The notes under the pieces: model-generated
The model's input: only the letters and a program-made list of their open reading frames with translations
Told to the model about the DNA's origin: nothing
Databases searched by the model: none
Shown here: positions 11,711 to 23,767 of the stretch, in pieces
How the letters are laid out: each line of letters begins with the position of its first letter
How positions within the stretch are numbered: position 1 is the stretch's first letter
Source of the DNA: Clitopilus passeckerianus
Taxonomy: Eukaryota > Basidiomycota > Agaricomycetes > Agaricales > Entolomataceae
Assembly: GCA_944990035.1 (NCBI GenBank)
Contig: CALYLX010000031.1
Location: 1-64,000, forward strand
Direction: 5' to 3'
DNA: 64,000 nt
Translations under genes and position numbers: made by a program

Positions 11711-12252
11711 TCATTCGTCACCTGGTGGAGGGATGAAGGGCCTGATATACTTCTCCACGTATTCCTCCGGTATCCCTTCTTTGACCCCGTCCGCGAACGC
11801 CATGTTCAACCGATAGATGTATTCCTGCCTCGGTGGTCCCTCGTTCTGCCTCTTCAAGTCGATGTAGACCAGTGCATTGATCTTGGTCGCCTTGGGGTTG
11901 ACTTTACTATCTTCAAGCTCGAGATCATACTGGTGCTTGGTATAGCTACCAGGAACGCCTTCAAATCCGTCAAGGATGTCCTCGTCCTGTGGATCTAACT
12001 CATAAATGGTGCCGTATACATGATCGTCCTTGGAAGGTACGATGGTGGCGTAACCTCTAGTGTTGATGATCCACTTCCTGGTCGATCCTTCCTCGTTAGA
12101 CATGTATATCAGCTTAGGTTGCTTCATGCTTACCATTTCCGGAGGACAGCAACGCCAATAAACCTGCTGTCTGGGCACCTCCGTTTCATTTGGTCAATCC
12201 AGATGTTGCTCCCATAAGCAAAGTACAACGTTTGGTGAGCAGAGTCCCCCAT
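11711..12252 (-). CDS. Gamma-glutamylcyclotransferase-like (GGCT/AIG2-like) protein
   Basis: Small cytosolic enzyme of the gamma-glutamylcyclotransferase fold, which releases 5-oxoproline from gamma-glutamyl peptides or amines. The start at 12252 gives MGDSAHQTLYFAYGSNIW, with the diagnostic YFAYGSN loop that binds the substrate. One intron with donor after AAATG joins VLRKW to KWIINTRGYATI. The block DILDGFEGVPGSYTKH carries the catalytic Glu expected in this family (FEG). The C-terminus YVEKYIRPFIPPPGDE is typical of fungal members, which are about 160 residues long. The exact substrate (glutathione-derived or protein-derived) cannot be told from sequence. It is head-to-head with SNU13. Confidence 0.85.
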
Positions 12253-12513
12253 TATCAAGTCTCCAAGGTGGATGTCAGAGACAAAAGGTGGCCCATGGTT
12301 GCAGATGGCCAATCAAAGATACTGGAGCGCCTTGAGGCAATCTTGTGTCCGAATGGTTACTGTGCCGCAGTGTGGTTGGAAGTAAGCGCCGAACTGACGT
12401 AAGCAGGGCCAAAATAATCTTTGGACCAAAACTTGTCGAAGGCAGGTTCTTCCCAAACTACCACCTTCATCGACCAAGGATCCAATAAGCCGTGAGGTCA
12501 ATATCTAATTACA
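12253..12513. promoter_or_regulatory. Bidirectional promoter, GGCT-like gene / SNU13
   Basis: Only 261 bases separate the minus-strand ATG at 12252 and the plus-strand ATG at 12514, so both 5' ends and promoters must share this interval. No clear TATA box. Confidence 0.5.
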
Positions 12514-13069
12514 ATGGCAGACACAAAATCCAAAGCTTGGCCTCTTGCTGATGCCGATTTGACCAACTCGGTGAGCAGCGGGCAAGATCCTTTCTCTTTG
12601 TGCAGCCTCTAATTTCCCAATCGTGCAGATTCTCGCCTTGGTGCAGCAAGCTAACCAGTACAAGCAAATCAAGAAGGGTGCGAACGAGGGTGTGTATCTT
12701 GGCTGTCTTGGGAAGGGCCCGTTATGTTGATCTTGGCGATATTTTTTCAGCTACCAAGACTCTCAACCGTGGTACCTCTGAGTTCATCGTCTTGACCGCA
12801 GACACGGAGCCCATTGAGATCTTACTTCACTTGCCTCTCCTTTGCGAAGAAAAGGTCCGTGTGCATTTTTTGCGTCTCCAAAAATATCTGCCTGACCGTT
12901 GCCGTGATAGAACGTTCCGTACATTTTCGTCCCATCAAAAGCAGCTCTTGGCCGCGCTTGCAACGTTTCCAGGCCTGTCATCGCTGCAAGCGTCACCACT
13001 GGAGAGTCCAAGGAGTTGTCTAGCCAAATCAACTCGATTAAAGTAGCCATTGAGAAGCTCATGTTCTAG
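12514..13069 (+). CDS. SNU13: SNU13 / 15.5K RNA-binding protein
   Basis: L7Ae-family protein that binds the kink-turn of U4 snRNA (U4/U6.U5 tri-snRNP) and of box C/D snoRNAs, in the nucleus and nucleolus. Four exons are clear: 12514-12570, 12629-12689, 12751-12854 and 12911-13069. They give about 126 residues, the family's normal length. Motifs are [18 protein letters not shown], the L7Ae signature [34 protein letters not shown] and the C-terminal [16 protein letters not shown]. It ends [13 protein letters not shown] with TAG at 13067-13069. Splice sites are all GT-AG. Essential single-copy gene; intact. Confidence 0.96.
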
Positions 13070-13317
13070 ACAGTCCAGCCATTCGAATGCCGGCTATTTT
13101 TGTAATTCTAGCCCGTTGGTTCGCCCTTGATGAATGTTATTCCATTTCCACGTGAAGGCTGTGTCGAATTTGCTAAGACGGCATGCAAAGCCCAGATGCT
13201 TCAATCCTACCTTCCCTTCATCCTTAACCGCAACCGCTTTACCCTTATCCCTCTCTCTCTTTTCCCTTCTTCCAAAGGGCTCTTTAACGCATTCGCGACG
13301 TCCATAACTGCGCTCGC

Positions 13318-15420
13318 ATGCCTCACTTTCATTTTTGGAACGCCCTTATACTCAGCTTGGCTACTGTCTGCTTAGCAGACGACTACAAATGGCCTAACCC
13401 AAGATACGAAGCTCTTGAGCAGCTACTATACGAAGGAAGGAGAAGCGACGGATCTAGTTTGGCGTCTATAGTCCATCCGTGCAGGACGAGGCAGGATTCT
13501 GGTGCCTCCATTGCTGCTGAATGGCTCCGTTTTGTGAGTTTTTCTGTGAATCTACCTCGGCTTCCGGGCATCTCACTATCCACACCGCAGGCCTTCCATG
13601 ACATGGCAACACACGATGCAGGTGCAGGAACTGGTGGCGTGGACGGTTCCTTGGCCTATGAGCTTGACCGCCCAGAGGTAAGCCCATTTGCCACCCGCTT
13701 CTCCATTCCAGAACCTAAACACATTTCATACAGAACTTTGGCGACGGATTCGTAGCCTCCCTGTCAGACTTTGAAGCATACCCCAACAAATATGTTGCCC
13801 GCGCGGATATATTCGCCCTTGGCGCTGTCTTTGGTGTATCGACATGCGGTGGACCAATCATCCCATACAAGGGTGGACGCCAGGATGTCTGGCAAGCCGG
13901 GATAGTAGGGACCCCTCAACCTCATGAGCCTCTTCAGACACACCTGTCGATGTTTAGTCGCGCGGGTTATAACCAGCAAGAGATGATCCAGATGGTGGCC
14001 TGCGGACACACGCTTGGTGGCGTGAGGAGCACGGACTTCCCCCAACTCGTGCCTCCCGGCCCTAATGCTGCACAACCTGTTTTTGGAAACTTTGTCGATG
14101 GAACGCAGTTCAACAACCATGTGTAAGTCGGAAAGGTTTTCGTCCAGGAGTATTGGTTTAATGATTGCCCTTTTCTAGCGTCACCGAGTACCTCGATGGC
14201 ACCTCGCACAACCCTCTTGTGGTTGGCCCCAACTCGACACTGACGTCCGACTTGCGAGTGTTTTCATCCGACCAGAATAACACGATGAAAGGGTGAGTGC
14301 ATCTACCTCTTGTGGGAGCCTTCGGAATACTCAGGAGCATGTTAGCCTGTCGGATGCAGATGCCTTTACCAATGCCTGCACAAGCATCTTGTCACGAATG
14401 CTTAACACCGTCCCGTCCAATGTGCAGCTGACCGACGAGATCCAACTTCTGCAACAAAAAGTCCACGATGTTCAGCTGACTCTTGAGAAGGGCCAGCTCG
14501 TGTTCAAGGCTTCTTTCCGAGTACGTATTTGATCCTGCATTTTCTCACTCTGATTTTGACCGTATCCACAGCTTCTTCAATCCAACAACGGCACCTTCAA
14601 CCGCGGTCGCGTCGTCCAAATGCAATGGTGCGACAAATACGGCGACCAGAAAGACTGTGCTGAAGGTGCCAGAACCGCCACGCCCGCCTCCAACCCCCTC
14701 CAGGAATCCCCCGAACTCTCACCCGTCACGAAGAAAATGGGCTACCACTTCGTCAACTACAACTTCGTTGTCCCTATTGACTCTGCTGCATCTATCTCCA
14801 ACTTCTGGTTCAAAGTGGGCGAGAACGACGGCAAGGGTGCAACGACGTACGACAACGGTGGTGACGGGTACCCCGTGCAGCAAGATTCGCTCCTCTTCGT
14901 GCCAACACTTAGCAAGAGCACGTTGGTACAAAACGCCTCTGCTGCTGCGAATGTCGACTTGCATCTGGAGAAGCGAGGCGGCGGCAACGGAACGCAAGGC
15001 TTGGTCAAGGAGTACTTCTTCGTCGCTGCCGTCAAGGACGGTGTCAACCCCTCTCGAGTCTACATGCACGCCTACGACTTCGCAATTCCGGCCTTTGCAG
15101 CGCCGTTCAACGAGACCGTGGACTTTAAGCTGAACTCGAGCATTCCTGCTACGTCAGGGTACTCGTTCTACTCAGCCTCCGTCATCGATAATGGACTGCA
15201 GCTAAATCTCGACATATTCGGTGTTGCGGGAGACGGGACGGTGTACACGGAAGATTTCAAGCCAACGACATTCCTTGAGAACACACCATACGTTGCACCA
15301 GTGAAAAACGTCACCATTACAAATGCGAGGCATGATTCTGGCGCATTGCTGTTAGGCGTAGAGAAGGTGTCGATATGGCTTGGTGTGCTAGCTGGTGCTG
15401 CATTCTGGACTCTTCTATAA
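13318..15420 (+). CDS. Secreted, probably GPI-anchored heme peroxidase
   Basis: Heme peroxidase of the plant/fungal superfamily (Pfam PF00141). The start at 13318 gives a signal peptide (MPHFHFWNALILSLATVCLA). The distal helix is AAEWLRFAFHDMATHD, split by an intron after RF, with distal Arg and His present. The proximal His lies in MVACGHTLGGVRSTDFP. Five or more introns are consistent with GT-AG. The peroxidase domain is followed by a second, Ser/Thr- and Asn-rich region with several N-glycosylation sequons (for example NGTF, NETV, NVTI), then a hydrophobic C-terminus LGVLAGAAFWTLL after a small-residue site. That is the layout of a GPI anchor. The proximal GHTLGGV differs from the usual motif of ligninolytic class II enzymes, so a cell-wall or surface role is more likely than lignin attack. 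Substrate unknown. Confidence 0.87.
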
Positions 15421-15647
15421 TACCAAACAAACTTGTGGTTTTTGGATATCCATTACATTAACATTATTTTCATGGAACATGGACTTTATATCATTCTGGA
15501 CAATGCTTTCGTACATGTTACCAGTAGTATCTACACATCGTTGTTGTCAAGCCTCCTAAAATAATTCAATCGTTTCCCACAAGTTTCCAGGTTGTGTATC
15601 CATTATAATGCAAATTGCATCGGGAATCTATAGATACATGCTTGTGT
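15421..15647. other. Convergent 3' region, peroxidase / BCKDHB
   Basis: Short A/T-rich stretch where the two genes end tail to tail; no coding signal. Confidence 0.5.
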
Positions 15648-17406
15648 TTAATAGGTCAAAGTCTCTACGACAGCATCAAGAACGCGGATAGCATCTGGTA
15701 TATGGAACTTCTCATATTGGAGTGCAGCAGGAACACTAAATGGGAGCAATCAATATGAAAACATCCACCGAAGAATCTTAAAAACACTTACTCCCAACCA
15801 GTAACCCTCTTAACTGGCGCGTCCAACTTCAAGAAACACCGCTTTTGTACCTCTGCAGCGATCTCAGCACCAGCCCCTGCGGTCATACCTGCCTCGTGCA
15901 CAATGACCAGTCTCCCAGTTCTCTTGACGCTCTCAACAACGGTCTCAACATCCCAAGGCAATATCGACCTCAAGTCAATCAGCTCGACCTTTGCACCACG
16001 GACGGATTCGGGGATGTGTTTAGCCATCTCAGGGTTGGGAGGGTTGGTGAGCATGTGCAAGGCGGTTTCACAGTGGTAGACTGGTGTGCCCCAGGTTAGG
16101 AGGGTCAGGTCGGATCCGGGGACTAGGGTCTCGGCTTTGCCTAAGGGGAGGGTGAAATCATCTATTGGGACTTGTTCAACTATAGGAAGGCGCATAAATG
16201 TCAGTGAGACGTTTGAAGAAACGAAGGAGGTATATTTACTTGCGGAGCGGTAGAGAATTTTGGGCTCCATGAAGATTACTGGGTTCGGGTCTCGGATGGA
16301 GCTAAGGAGAAGACCCTTTGCTTGGATTGGCGAACGGGGTATAACGACCTGTAGACGAAGGATTTGCATTTAACATGGCTGGAGATAATGCAAGCCGGGG
16401 TATCCCTACCTTTAATCCAGTGGCACCCATGAAGAAGCCCTCTGGTGACTGAGAGTGGTAAAGCCCTCCGTGACCCTAGAATGACGGTTCACAAAATGCC
16501 ACACACGGAGCAGGCGAAATAATGCACGTACGACAGACATGGTTGGTGTACGGATCGTAAGACCACCGACGTTGTATTGACCGCCAGAACGGTACCTAAT
16601 CTTGGCAGCTTCATTGACAAGCTGAGGTAAAGGATTAGGTTGTTTCCAGTCAAAGCAGTGACCTAGTCTCACCTGGTCGAATGCAGGGTAAATGTAATCT
16701 GCAAACTGGATCTCCGCAACAGCAGTATGGCCCATTAAAGCCATTCCGATTCCGAAGCCAGCAATGCCTTGTTCGGTCAGAGGGGTATTGAAGACGCGTT
16801 CACGACCTGTATTCACGCGTCAATTCAACCGGAAAATGTTCCATACTATCCGCACACATACCGAATTCTTCTGCAAGACCCTGCGATAAGAATTTAGCGA
16901 GGTAAGTGATGCGGGTACCAGGTTCCGGCCGAGAAACGAGTACTGACCATCGTGCATCTGAAGACACCGCCAAAGGCGACGTCCTCTCCAAAGACAACGG
17001 CAGTTTCATCCCTCGAAAGTGCAATACTGTTGGTATAAAAGTGAATTAGCAAGGTCCGAGTGAACTCAGTGGATCATGCACTCACCTCATCGCGTCCCGT
17101 ACGGCTTGGTAAGTGTTCATCTTCCTTGTCTCTCGTCCTCCAACGATGGTTCTGGAAGGGCCAGGCTCATCTTCGTCTGCATAGCTTATTCCTGGAGTAC
17201 GAAGTGCAGCTTCCCGGGTGGTCCGAAGAACTTGAGAAGTCCCAATAGAAGGAAGATGACCTCCAGCTGGTGGTGGCTCCGCCGCTGACGAATTCCAACG
17301 ACGCTGAGAAACGTTAGACTTGATACCATTGTAAGAAGAAAGTGTAGCTTACGAGGAGCCCAGGCAGTCGTTTTACGGCGCGAGTTGAGGAGATGGTGGT
17401 ATTCAT
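15648..17406 (-). CDS. BCKDHB: Branched-chain 2-oxo acid dehydrogenase E1 beta subunit, mitochondrial
   Basis: Beta subunit of the thiamine-diphosphate E1 component that decarboxylates the keto acids of Leu, Ile and Val in the mitochondrial matrix. The start at 17406 ([17 protein letters not shown]) gives a basic, Ser/Thr-rich presequence. Family blocks in order: [125 protein letters not shown] and [19 protein letters not shown]. The C-terminus ends in VVETLTY with stop at 15648. The wording [12 protein letters not shown] and [14 protein letters not shown] separates it from pyruvate dehydrogenase beta. Many introns of about 50-60 bases; no break seen. Confidence 0.92.
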
Positions 17407-17512
17407 TCAAGAGGCTAAGATCCGGGGTACATGACGTTCAAGGCGGACTATAGCCTGAGGTCGAGCGTTAGCCGCCATCAACGGCGACATAAATGATCAA
17501 CTGCCCAGGAAC
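17407..17512. promoter_or_regulatory. Bidirectional promoter, BCKDHB / CreC-like
   Basis: The two ATGs (17406 minus, 17513 plus) are only 106 bases apart, so both 5' leaders and a shared promoter must lie here. No TATA box seen. Confidence 0.5.
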
Positions 17513-19769
17513 ATGGCTGCAGCGACTATCATGGAGAACGAGTCCACTTTTATCGCGCCAGAGGGCGTGTACACCGTAACGGACGAGCACAAGCCCTTTC
17601 CAAATCTCTCAGTGCTGGGTGGCGCAGCAATATACCCCACAAAAGCGTCCACCGTTGTCGTGCGCTTCGTTGCTCAGAAACAGAGCGGTGCACCCGGTTT
17701 AGCCCAACTACTAGGAGGTGGCAGCAAGGATTCTAGGAAGGAAAAGGCTGCCTCGAAAGAGCCTGAGGATGGTGTCAGTGTGTCTAGCAGCACCGAGACG
17801 CCTGACGCTACCGATCAGCCTTCATCTACTGGAGAGCATGCACCCACAAGCCCTTCCGTTGCTCAGGAACAGCGGAATCTTTTCTCAAATGGTCCTACTA
17901 TCCAAGGAGGGAAGAAAAAGAAGGATGAAGCGCATCCAAGGCGCAATATGCGTACAGCGAACTCGACGTTCATTACCCGCGTCCAGACCGCCGAAGGTCT
18001 GAGCAGGACTCTGCAATCGAAAGTTGGGGAAACCACATTCATATTCTACAACGTGTCAAAAACATGCCAATGGGTTGAAGCTGGATCAAAGGCGAAGGTA
18101 TGTCATGTCACTGCTAGTATAGCGGTTTCACAGAGTCTTCTCAACTCAGGATCCCCTGACAAGAATAACATTTTCTGTTCACCCTACCTGCCATGATATC
18201 AATCTAACAACCGCCTCTCCTGACCACTTGGAAGTCATAATTGGCTTCAGTTCAGGAGACCTATTTTGGATGGGTACGGGCCCTAATCTTCCTTCGTAAC
18301 TCCCCTATCTGACCCAACGCTTCCCAGACCTGATAACCACCCGCTACGAGCGCCTCAACAAACAGGTACGATTCACAGCAGTTGAGGCTGTTCTCTATAC
18401 TGAGGTTACCGCTTGCCCAGGGATGCATAATCAACTCTCCATGCACTGCTGTCCGCTGGGTCCCTTCTTCCACAAACCTCTTCCTAGTCTCGCACGCGGA
18501 TGGCTCGATAGTCGTCTACGACAAAGCTCGCGATGACGGAGCTGCCTTTACACCCCAGGATCCTGTCGGGCGATCACTGGATAACGGTTCTTCCTCTTCT
18601 GAAGGAAGCCGGAAAGACTGGGACCCCACGGACAATATATTCGTCTCAATGCCGCCTTGGCATCCCGCAATGAGTGTGGGCACAGCCCAGGTCAACGGCA
18701 AGAACGAAAAGGATAAGGTGCCGAAGAATCCAGTTAGCCATTGGAGGGTGGCGAAGAAGAGTATTGTTGGTGAGCAATCTGGCTTTCTTGAGCTCTTTCA
18801 TATATGAACTAACATGGGCACCTGTTGGCCAGACTTTGTAGTCTCTCCAGATGTCAAATACGTTGCTGCAATCTCAGAAGATGGGTGCCTACGGGTGGTG
18901 GACGCTCTCGCAGAGCAGTGAGTTTGGCGTTCCATCTATCCATCGACCTGCTGCTCATGCCATACGAAAGGCTGGTGGACTGCTACTCATCCTATTTCGG
19001 AGCGTTGACCTGCGTGGCCTGGTCTCATGACGGGCGTTTCATCCTGGTCAGTCTCATATTCACATTTTGTTCTAGGCCCGACCTCGACTCGAACCGCCCA
19101 CTGATCCCAACTCCCGTGCACAGACAGGCGGACAAGACGACCTACTAACGATTTTCTCGCCATGGGAACAACGCGTCGTCGCACGATGTCAAGGGCACTC
19201 ATCCTTCGTCTCATCTATAGCATTTGATGATCTCAGATGTGATGGACGGACGTATAGGTTTGGCAGCGTAGGCGAAGATAACAAGCTGATTCTTGTAGGC
19301 TTTCTACGCCCAGGCTATCACCCCTACCTTTGACTGATGAGATTGGATTTGTTGTAGTGGGATTTTTCCAGCGGAGTGCTGCACCGCCCAAAGCATCAAG
19401 CGCACCATAGGCATTCGATGTCCTCGACCATATCTCTGGCTCTTCGGCGGGACAGGTCGTCCTCCGTTCTCCCAGCTGCCAATCTATCCAGTGGACCAGA
19501 TGGGAGGTCTCTACGGTTCCACCCCGCACCGCCCCGAAATGAGGTTGCTGTTGTGCAACCTGTCCTGGTAATTGCTGTCTTGACTTCCAGGGAGCACTCA
19601 GTCTAACTGGCTTTAGGTGAAGTCCATGGAAGGAGACATCCTGACAACCGTCTCTTTTCTCCAACGCTCGCTTCTGACAGCGACTAAAACTGGCCATGTA
19701 AAGCTGTGGATCCGGCCGCTTGCCTTGAAGCCGAGAAAGAATGCTAGGGATGTGGACCCTTTGACATGA
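17513..19769 (+). CDS. creC: CreC/WDR20-type WD40 protein (deubiquitinase partner)
   Basis: WD40 scaffold of the CreC-WDR20 family, which binds and activates a USP12/46-type ubiquitin protease (CreB in Aspergillus, linked to carbon catabolite repression). The N-terminus starts [21 protein letters not shown] low-complexity Ser/Lys-rich insert covers residues of about 65-140, followed by [21 protein letters not shown] repeats carry [55 protein letters not shown] and [20 protein letters not shown]. The end [19 protein letters not shown] then RPLALKPRK is typical of the family. Stop TGA at 19767-19769. At least seven introns; no break found. Catabolite control in this species is inferred from the family only. 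Confidence 0.86.
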
Positions 19770-20146
19770 TATTATCATATGGATCTCACACAGATTACTT
19801 TAAACTATCTCTCTGGACAACTCCATCAGCGAATCTGGATTTCACTCTTATCTTTATTCACATTTATGTACTTCGATCCCTTGTACTTTTTCTCAACCTA
19901 TGGACAAAATATTTTTCGCCCTGCAAATACACATTGAATTTCTGCTGCTTTTTTCTTTCTCTGGAGCCGCTTTCGGAATGACGATAGGTATAGAACTTTC
20001 AGTTTATCTGTGATAAGTGGTGATACAACATAGGTTTGGATAGCTGGTTACATACATATGCAATAGAGATAGCTTGTGTCAATAATGCTCATTGGTCGAT
20101 GAAAATTGGTGTCGTTAATGTCCTTGGGTTTCCGGTTTTTCAATGC
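19770..20146. other. Convergent 3' region, CreC-like / PPAT
   Basis: A/T-rich region with both 3' UTRs; no motif-bearing frame. Confidence 0.5.
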
Positions 20147-21458
20147 CTAGCGTGAGGTTCCTTCTTTCCCGTGCTGTTGTTTCTCCCAGATCCATTCCCG
20201 AATGAATGTACTGCTCAACTTCGCTTTCCGCATCAGATCCATGTCTTCCGTATCTTCCATCCAACCCCCTGAATTGCTGATGAGATCAATAACAAAGGTT
20301 TGTAAAGGCGGGAGAGATTTCTCCTCGCGATGCTTCGCAACTAGGAATGACCTTTAGTCAGTAACGTTCATGAGCATGAAGGCTATTCTCACTCATTTCA
20401 GCCCCAGAAATTGTCTCTTTGCTGACGACCAGACCTTGCACGTCTGGGTCCCATCCAGTAGGCCCATAGACATCATCAATCGGGGTAATGAAATACTCAA
20501 TTCCAGGTCTAAACAGCTCCAAAAACCTGCGGACACCGTCCATCCGCACTTGCAGGGCATCCACGAGTTCTGGATGAGATTTCTTCTTCAGGAGTGCATC
20601 GTCTGCATGGGGATTAGATAAGATGGAGATAAGATCAAATTGGTACGCCATAGTTGCATAACATGGACTGACCGGTGACGCCAACAATGAGTTTCCGGCT
20701 AGCAATGAACGCCGCCATACTGAGGAGTATCTTGTGCCCTGCATGCAGGTGATCAAAAGTTCCCCCGAGTGCAATTACCGGTAGGAAAGGCGACGCGGGG
20801 AGTTGTAGACTTTCTAGCTTAGGGGAAAGCGAGGCGATAGTCGACTTGGGTGAAAGGGGTGATGATGGGTTCGCCTCGGGTTCAGGTTCTTGTTCTATTG
20901 AAGGGGCGAGGAAACATTGCCTGACTGAGGAAATTGACATAGGCAGTGGAACGGCAATTGCATCTGAATGAAATATGAGCTGCATTCAAGATCCGAGAAG
21001 AGGGACTTACCGCCCGAGACACGGTAGACAATATCTACACCCTGAGCAATTGATTCACGGAGGTCCCTGTCATTCCCTTGGAGGAGCACGTCGACATTCA
21101 TGAGGACTTTATCCTGTGCTTGTGCAACGCTCGTTGCTTGAACATATACGTAGGTCAACAATTTCAAGATGTCATCCCATTTGTGGACCCGAGACACCCC
21201 TCTCGGACGATGAGCAAAGCCAGACCGAGACGGCGAAGACGACGAACTCCTTCTATCCCTAGTTAGCGAAGATGAAGTGCCATTTTGAGAAGGTGGTTCT
21301 GGGTGGTTGAAAAGGCGCGAGAACAGCACAATTGTCAAGGATTTCCTTGCAGCTGAGGCCGCTGCGGATATGATAGGCCCCAGAAAATGAGGAGTATCTA
21401 GGGAGGGAAGGGTAGCGAGCAGCAGAGTATTGTCGACAGAGTCTGTGATGGGGGACAT
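20147..21458 (-). CDS. CAB4: Phosphopantetheine adenylyltransferase (CoA biosynthesis)
   Basis: Transfers AMP from ATP to 4'-phosphopantetheine, giving dephospho-CoA. The nucleotidyltransferase signature is clear: VIALGGTFDHLHAGHKILL, containing the T/HxGH-type motif. It is followed by FIASRKLIVGVTG and, after an intron, RMDGVRRFLELFRPGIEYFITPIDDVYGPTGWD and VQGLVVSKETISGA. The first exon starts MSPITDSVDNTLLLATLPS at 21458; TTG codons further upstream are not starts. A Ser-rich insert lies near residue 60 and a Pro/Ser/Glu-rich one lies just before the catalytic motif. Like yeast Cab4 it is a single-domain enzyme; no dephospho-CoA kinase domain is fused. The end is IWEKQQHGKEGTSR, stop at 20147. 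Confidence 0.88.
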
Positions 21459-21599
21459 CTTGAGGGATCGTTGATTAGTCAGCACCAAAGCCCTTCGTTT
21501 TCAGTGCAGCAAGCACACAGCGAAGGCGACCCGTTGGCCGACGTTGGCAGCGACTACTGGGAAGATTTCGTCGTCGCCCAGCCTATTAGCTTGCCGAAG
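21459..21599. promoter_or_regulatory. Bidirectional promoter, PPAT / DHHC acyltransferase
   Basis: 141 bases between the minus ATG at 21458 and the first plausible plus ATG at 21600. The plus-strand frame stays open upstream to about 21471 but has no ATG there, so leaders of the two genes may overlap. Confidence 0.45.
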
Positions 21600-23577
21600 A
21601 TGACCTCGAGGATGCCTTCGTCTCCCACGTCCACAAGTTTTGCTTTCAGCAAGTCACCAACACATGCAGGTGGCATTTTGCCGTCATCCTCGTTCTTTCG
21701 TCCTGCTCGTCCTGCAGATCAACCTCGGTACACGCCTCCGGCCTCGCTCTCTTCTAGGAATGCTCCTGAAGATAATGAAAACATTGAAAATAATTTAAAA
21801 CACGACGACGACGACAATGTGTCTGACCTCGCCGACATTCAACCACACCACCCAATACCCGAAGGCGATGCCTATCCGCTCTCTCATCTTCGTCACTCTT
21901 TAGACCATAGCCATGGACAGGAAGAAGACGGCATGCACTCCCAATTTCACAGTATTGCCCGCTCAAAGCAAAGTCGTGAACCTCTGCTACCTATAGGTGG
22001 AAGCAGCAAATCGCCTGGGGCTAACAACGGCCCTTCTCGTCCAATACCGTCGACATTACCGTCTTCTTCCTCGATAGCGAGAGTTCGGACAAGCATTGAC
22101 AGAGTGTTTAACCGAATGTCATTATCTCACACCAGGAATAACATCAGTGTGGACAGCACCGACCAACGCACCCATCACGGCCATTCTATATCCATATCGA
22201 AGCAGCCCAATTATTTGACCGCTCATTCAGAAGGTCACCAGCATCGTTCGTCGCAATCTATGCAGTCCTCTCGTTCGCCTTCTCCTGCCCCATCCTTCAT
22301 TCCCGTACCCCCCGTACCTAGTCCATACCCACTATCACATGTTCCTCGATTCCAGCAACCCTCGGGTCCTCCCCATCCAGCCACTACCCCCTCAGAGAAA
22401 CCTACATTCTTCAAAGCTCAACCCAATTCTAAACCCCTCCGGAACTATCGACTTCATCCTTCCCGAAACCGTTTCTTCCTTGGTGGACGTCTACTCACAG
22501 GAGGTGACTCCCCATATGCGTTCATATTCTCGTTGTCAATTGTGACAATACTTTCGACTCTTTGGGGATCAACAACCGCCGTCTTCTGGTGGCAGCATGG
22601 TCGAGGTTCTCAAGCTATTGTGGTTGTCGGAGCCTATCTGGCGGCAATAGTCGTCACATCCATGTTTGTGACGGCGTTCAGTGATCCTGGAATTCTACCA
22701 AGAGATTTGGATCTTAATCCACCATATCCTGCAAGCAGTCCCAGTGATGGCGCACCTCGCGCACCTATGCCGAGAGACCTTCGAGTTCGAAACGAAGTGT
22801 AGGTCAACGAGTGCTATTGAAGTAACCACGATTAACAATTTCGATTTCAGCGTGAGGGTCAAGTACTGTCCAACTTGCAGAACATATAGGCCTCCAAGAG
22901 CAAGCCATTGCAAGATGGTAAGTCTTCATGTTGGTTACAGTGAGATGTTTGCTTACTTGTGTTAGTGCGACAACTGCGTGGATGGCTGCGACCACCATTG
23001 CCAATGGGTCAATAACTGTATTGGCCGAAGAAATTATACCACATTTTTCTCGCTTCTTTGTGCTGCCGTACGTATATATCGCTTGCCCTTGAGCTCCTTC
23101 GGGCTCACATAATTACACCGTCAGGATCTAACCCTCGTACTCCTTATCGTAACCTCCGCTCTTCACATCTGGCTCCTTACAACATCCTCGTCGATACCTC
23201 GTAACTTCCATCAAGCACTCTCTACCCCTCGTGGCATAGGCTCCGCCATCGTCTTCTGCCTCTCTGTACTCGTCATATGGCCCGTGTCTGCTCTCCTTGG
23301 CTACCACATTCGTTTACTCTTCCTCAACGTCACGACCATCGAGCAAATCCGCAATCAGGCCTATGTCAAGTCGGCTTTACTAGAAGGCGAGAAAGTAGTA
23401 AGGCCTCCAAACCCGTTCACGTATGGAAGGAGATGGAGAAATATTGCTGGGATATTGTGCAGGCCCAGGGGTATGAGTTGGGCGGTCTTTAATGAGCAGG
23501 CTACGGAGGACCAGAGGCAGGTCAACCCTGGCCTGTTGATGGAAGGGAGAGGGTATGAGGATGGACGTATGAGGTGA
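21600..23577 (+). CDS. ERF2: Erf2-like DHHC palmitoyltransferase
   Basis: S-acyltransferase of ER/Golgi membranes; yeast Erf2 with Erf4 palmitoylates Ras. A long, Ser/Pro/His-rich cytosolic N-terminus (about 280 residues) precedes two membrane segments ([20 protein letters not shown] and [19 protein letters not shown]). The zinc-binding cysteine-rich domain follows: [20 protein letters not shown], intron, [20 protein letters not shown], with the catalytic DHHC, and [12 protein letters not shown]. Two more membrane segments ([18 protein letters not shown] and [20 protein letters not shown]) and [13 protein letters not shown] complete the family layout. The C-terminus with [19 protein letters not shown] matches fungal Erf2. 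Start at 21600 ([13 protein letters not shown]) is the first ATG in frame. Confidence 0.9.
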
Positions 23578-23767
23578 TATTTCCGGATACCAATATTCTT
23601 ATTTTTCTTTCGACGGTTCTTTTGTAGGATTGGTGCTTGTTATTGTAGATACAACTTCACCCTTAATTCCTTTATCCGTATACCTCTCTGATTCTTATAC
23701 CTGACCAGGCAAATGTTACATATACTGGATTACTTTAGATTACGCTTGCTATTAACATCCAACCTTT

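Noticed and set aside
14483..15133. 216-codon plus-strand frame rich in Pro/Ser/Thr
   Set aside because: Overlaps the peroxidase exon in another frame; the peroxidase frame continues from upstream exons and carries the family sequence.
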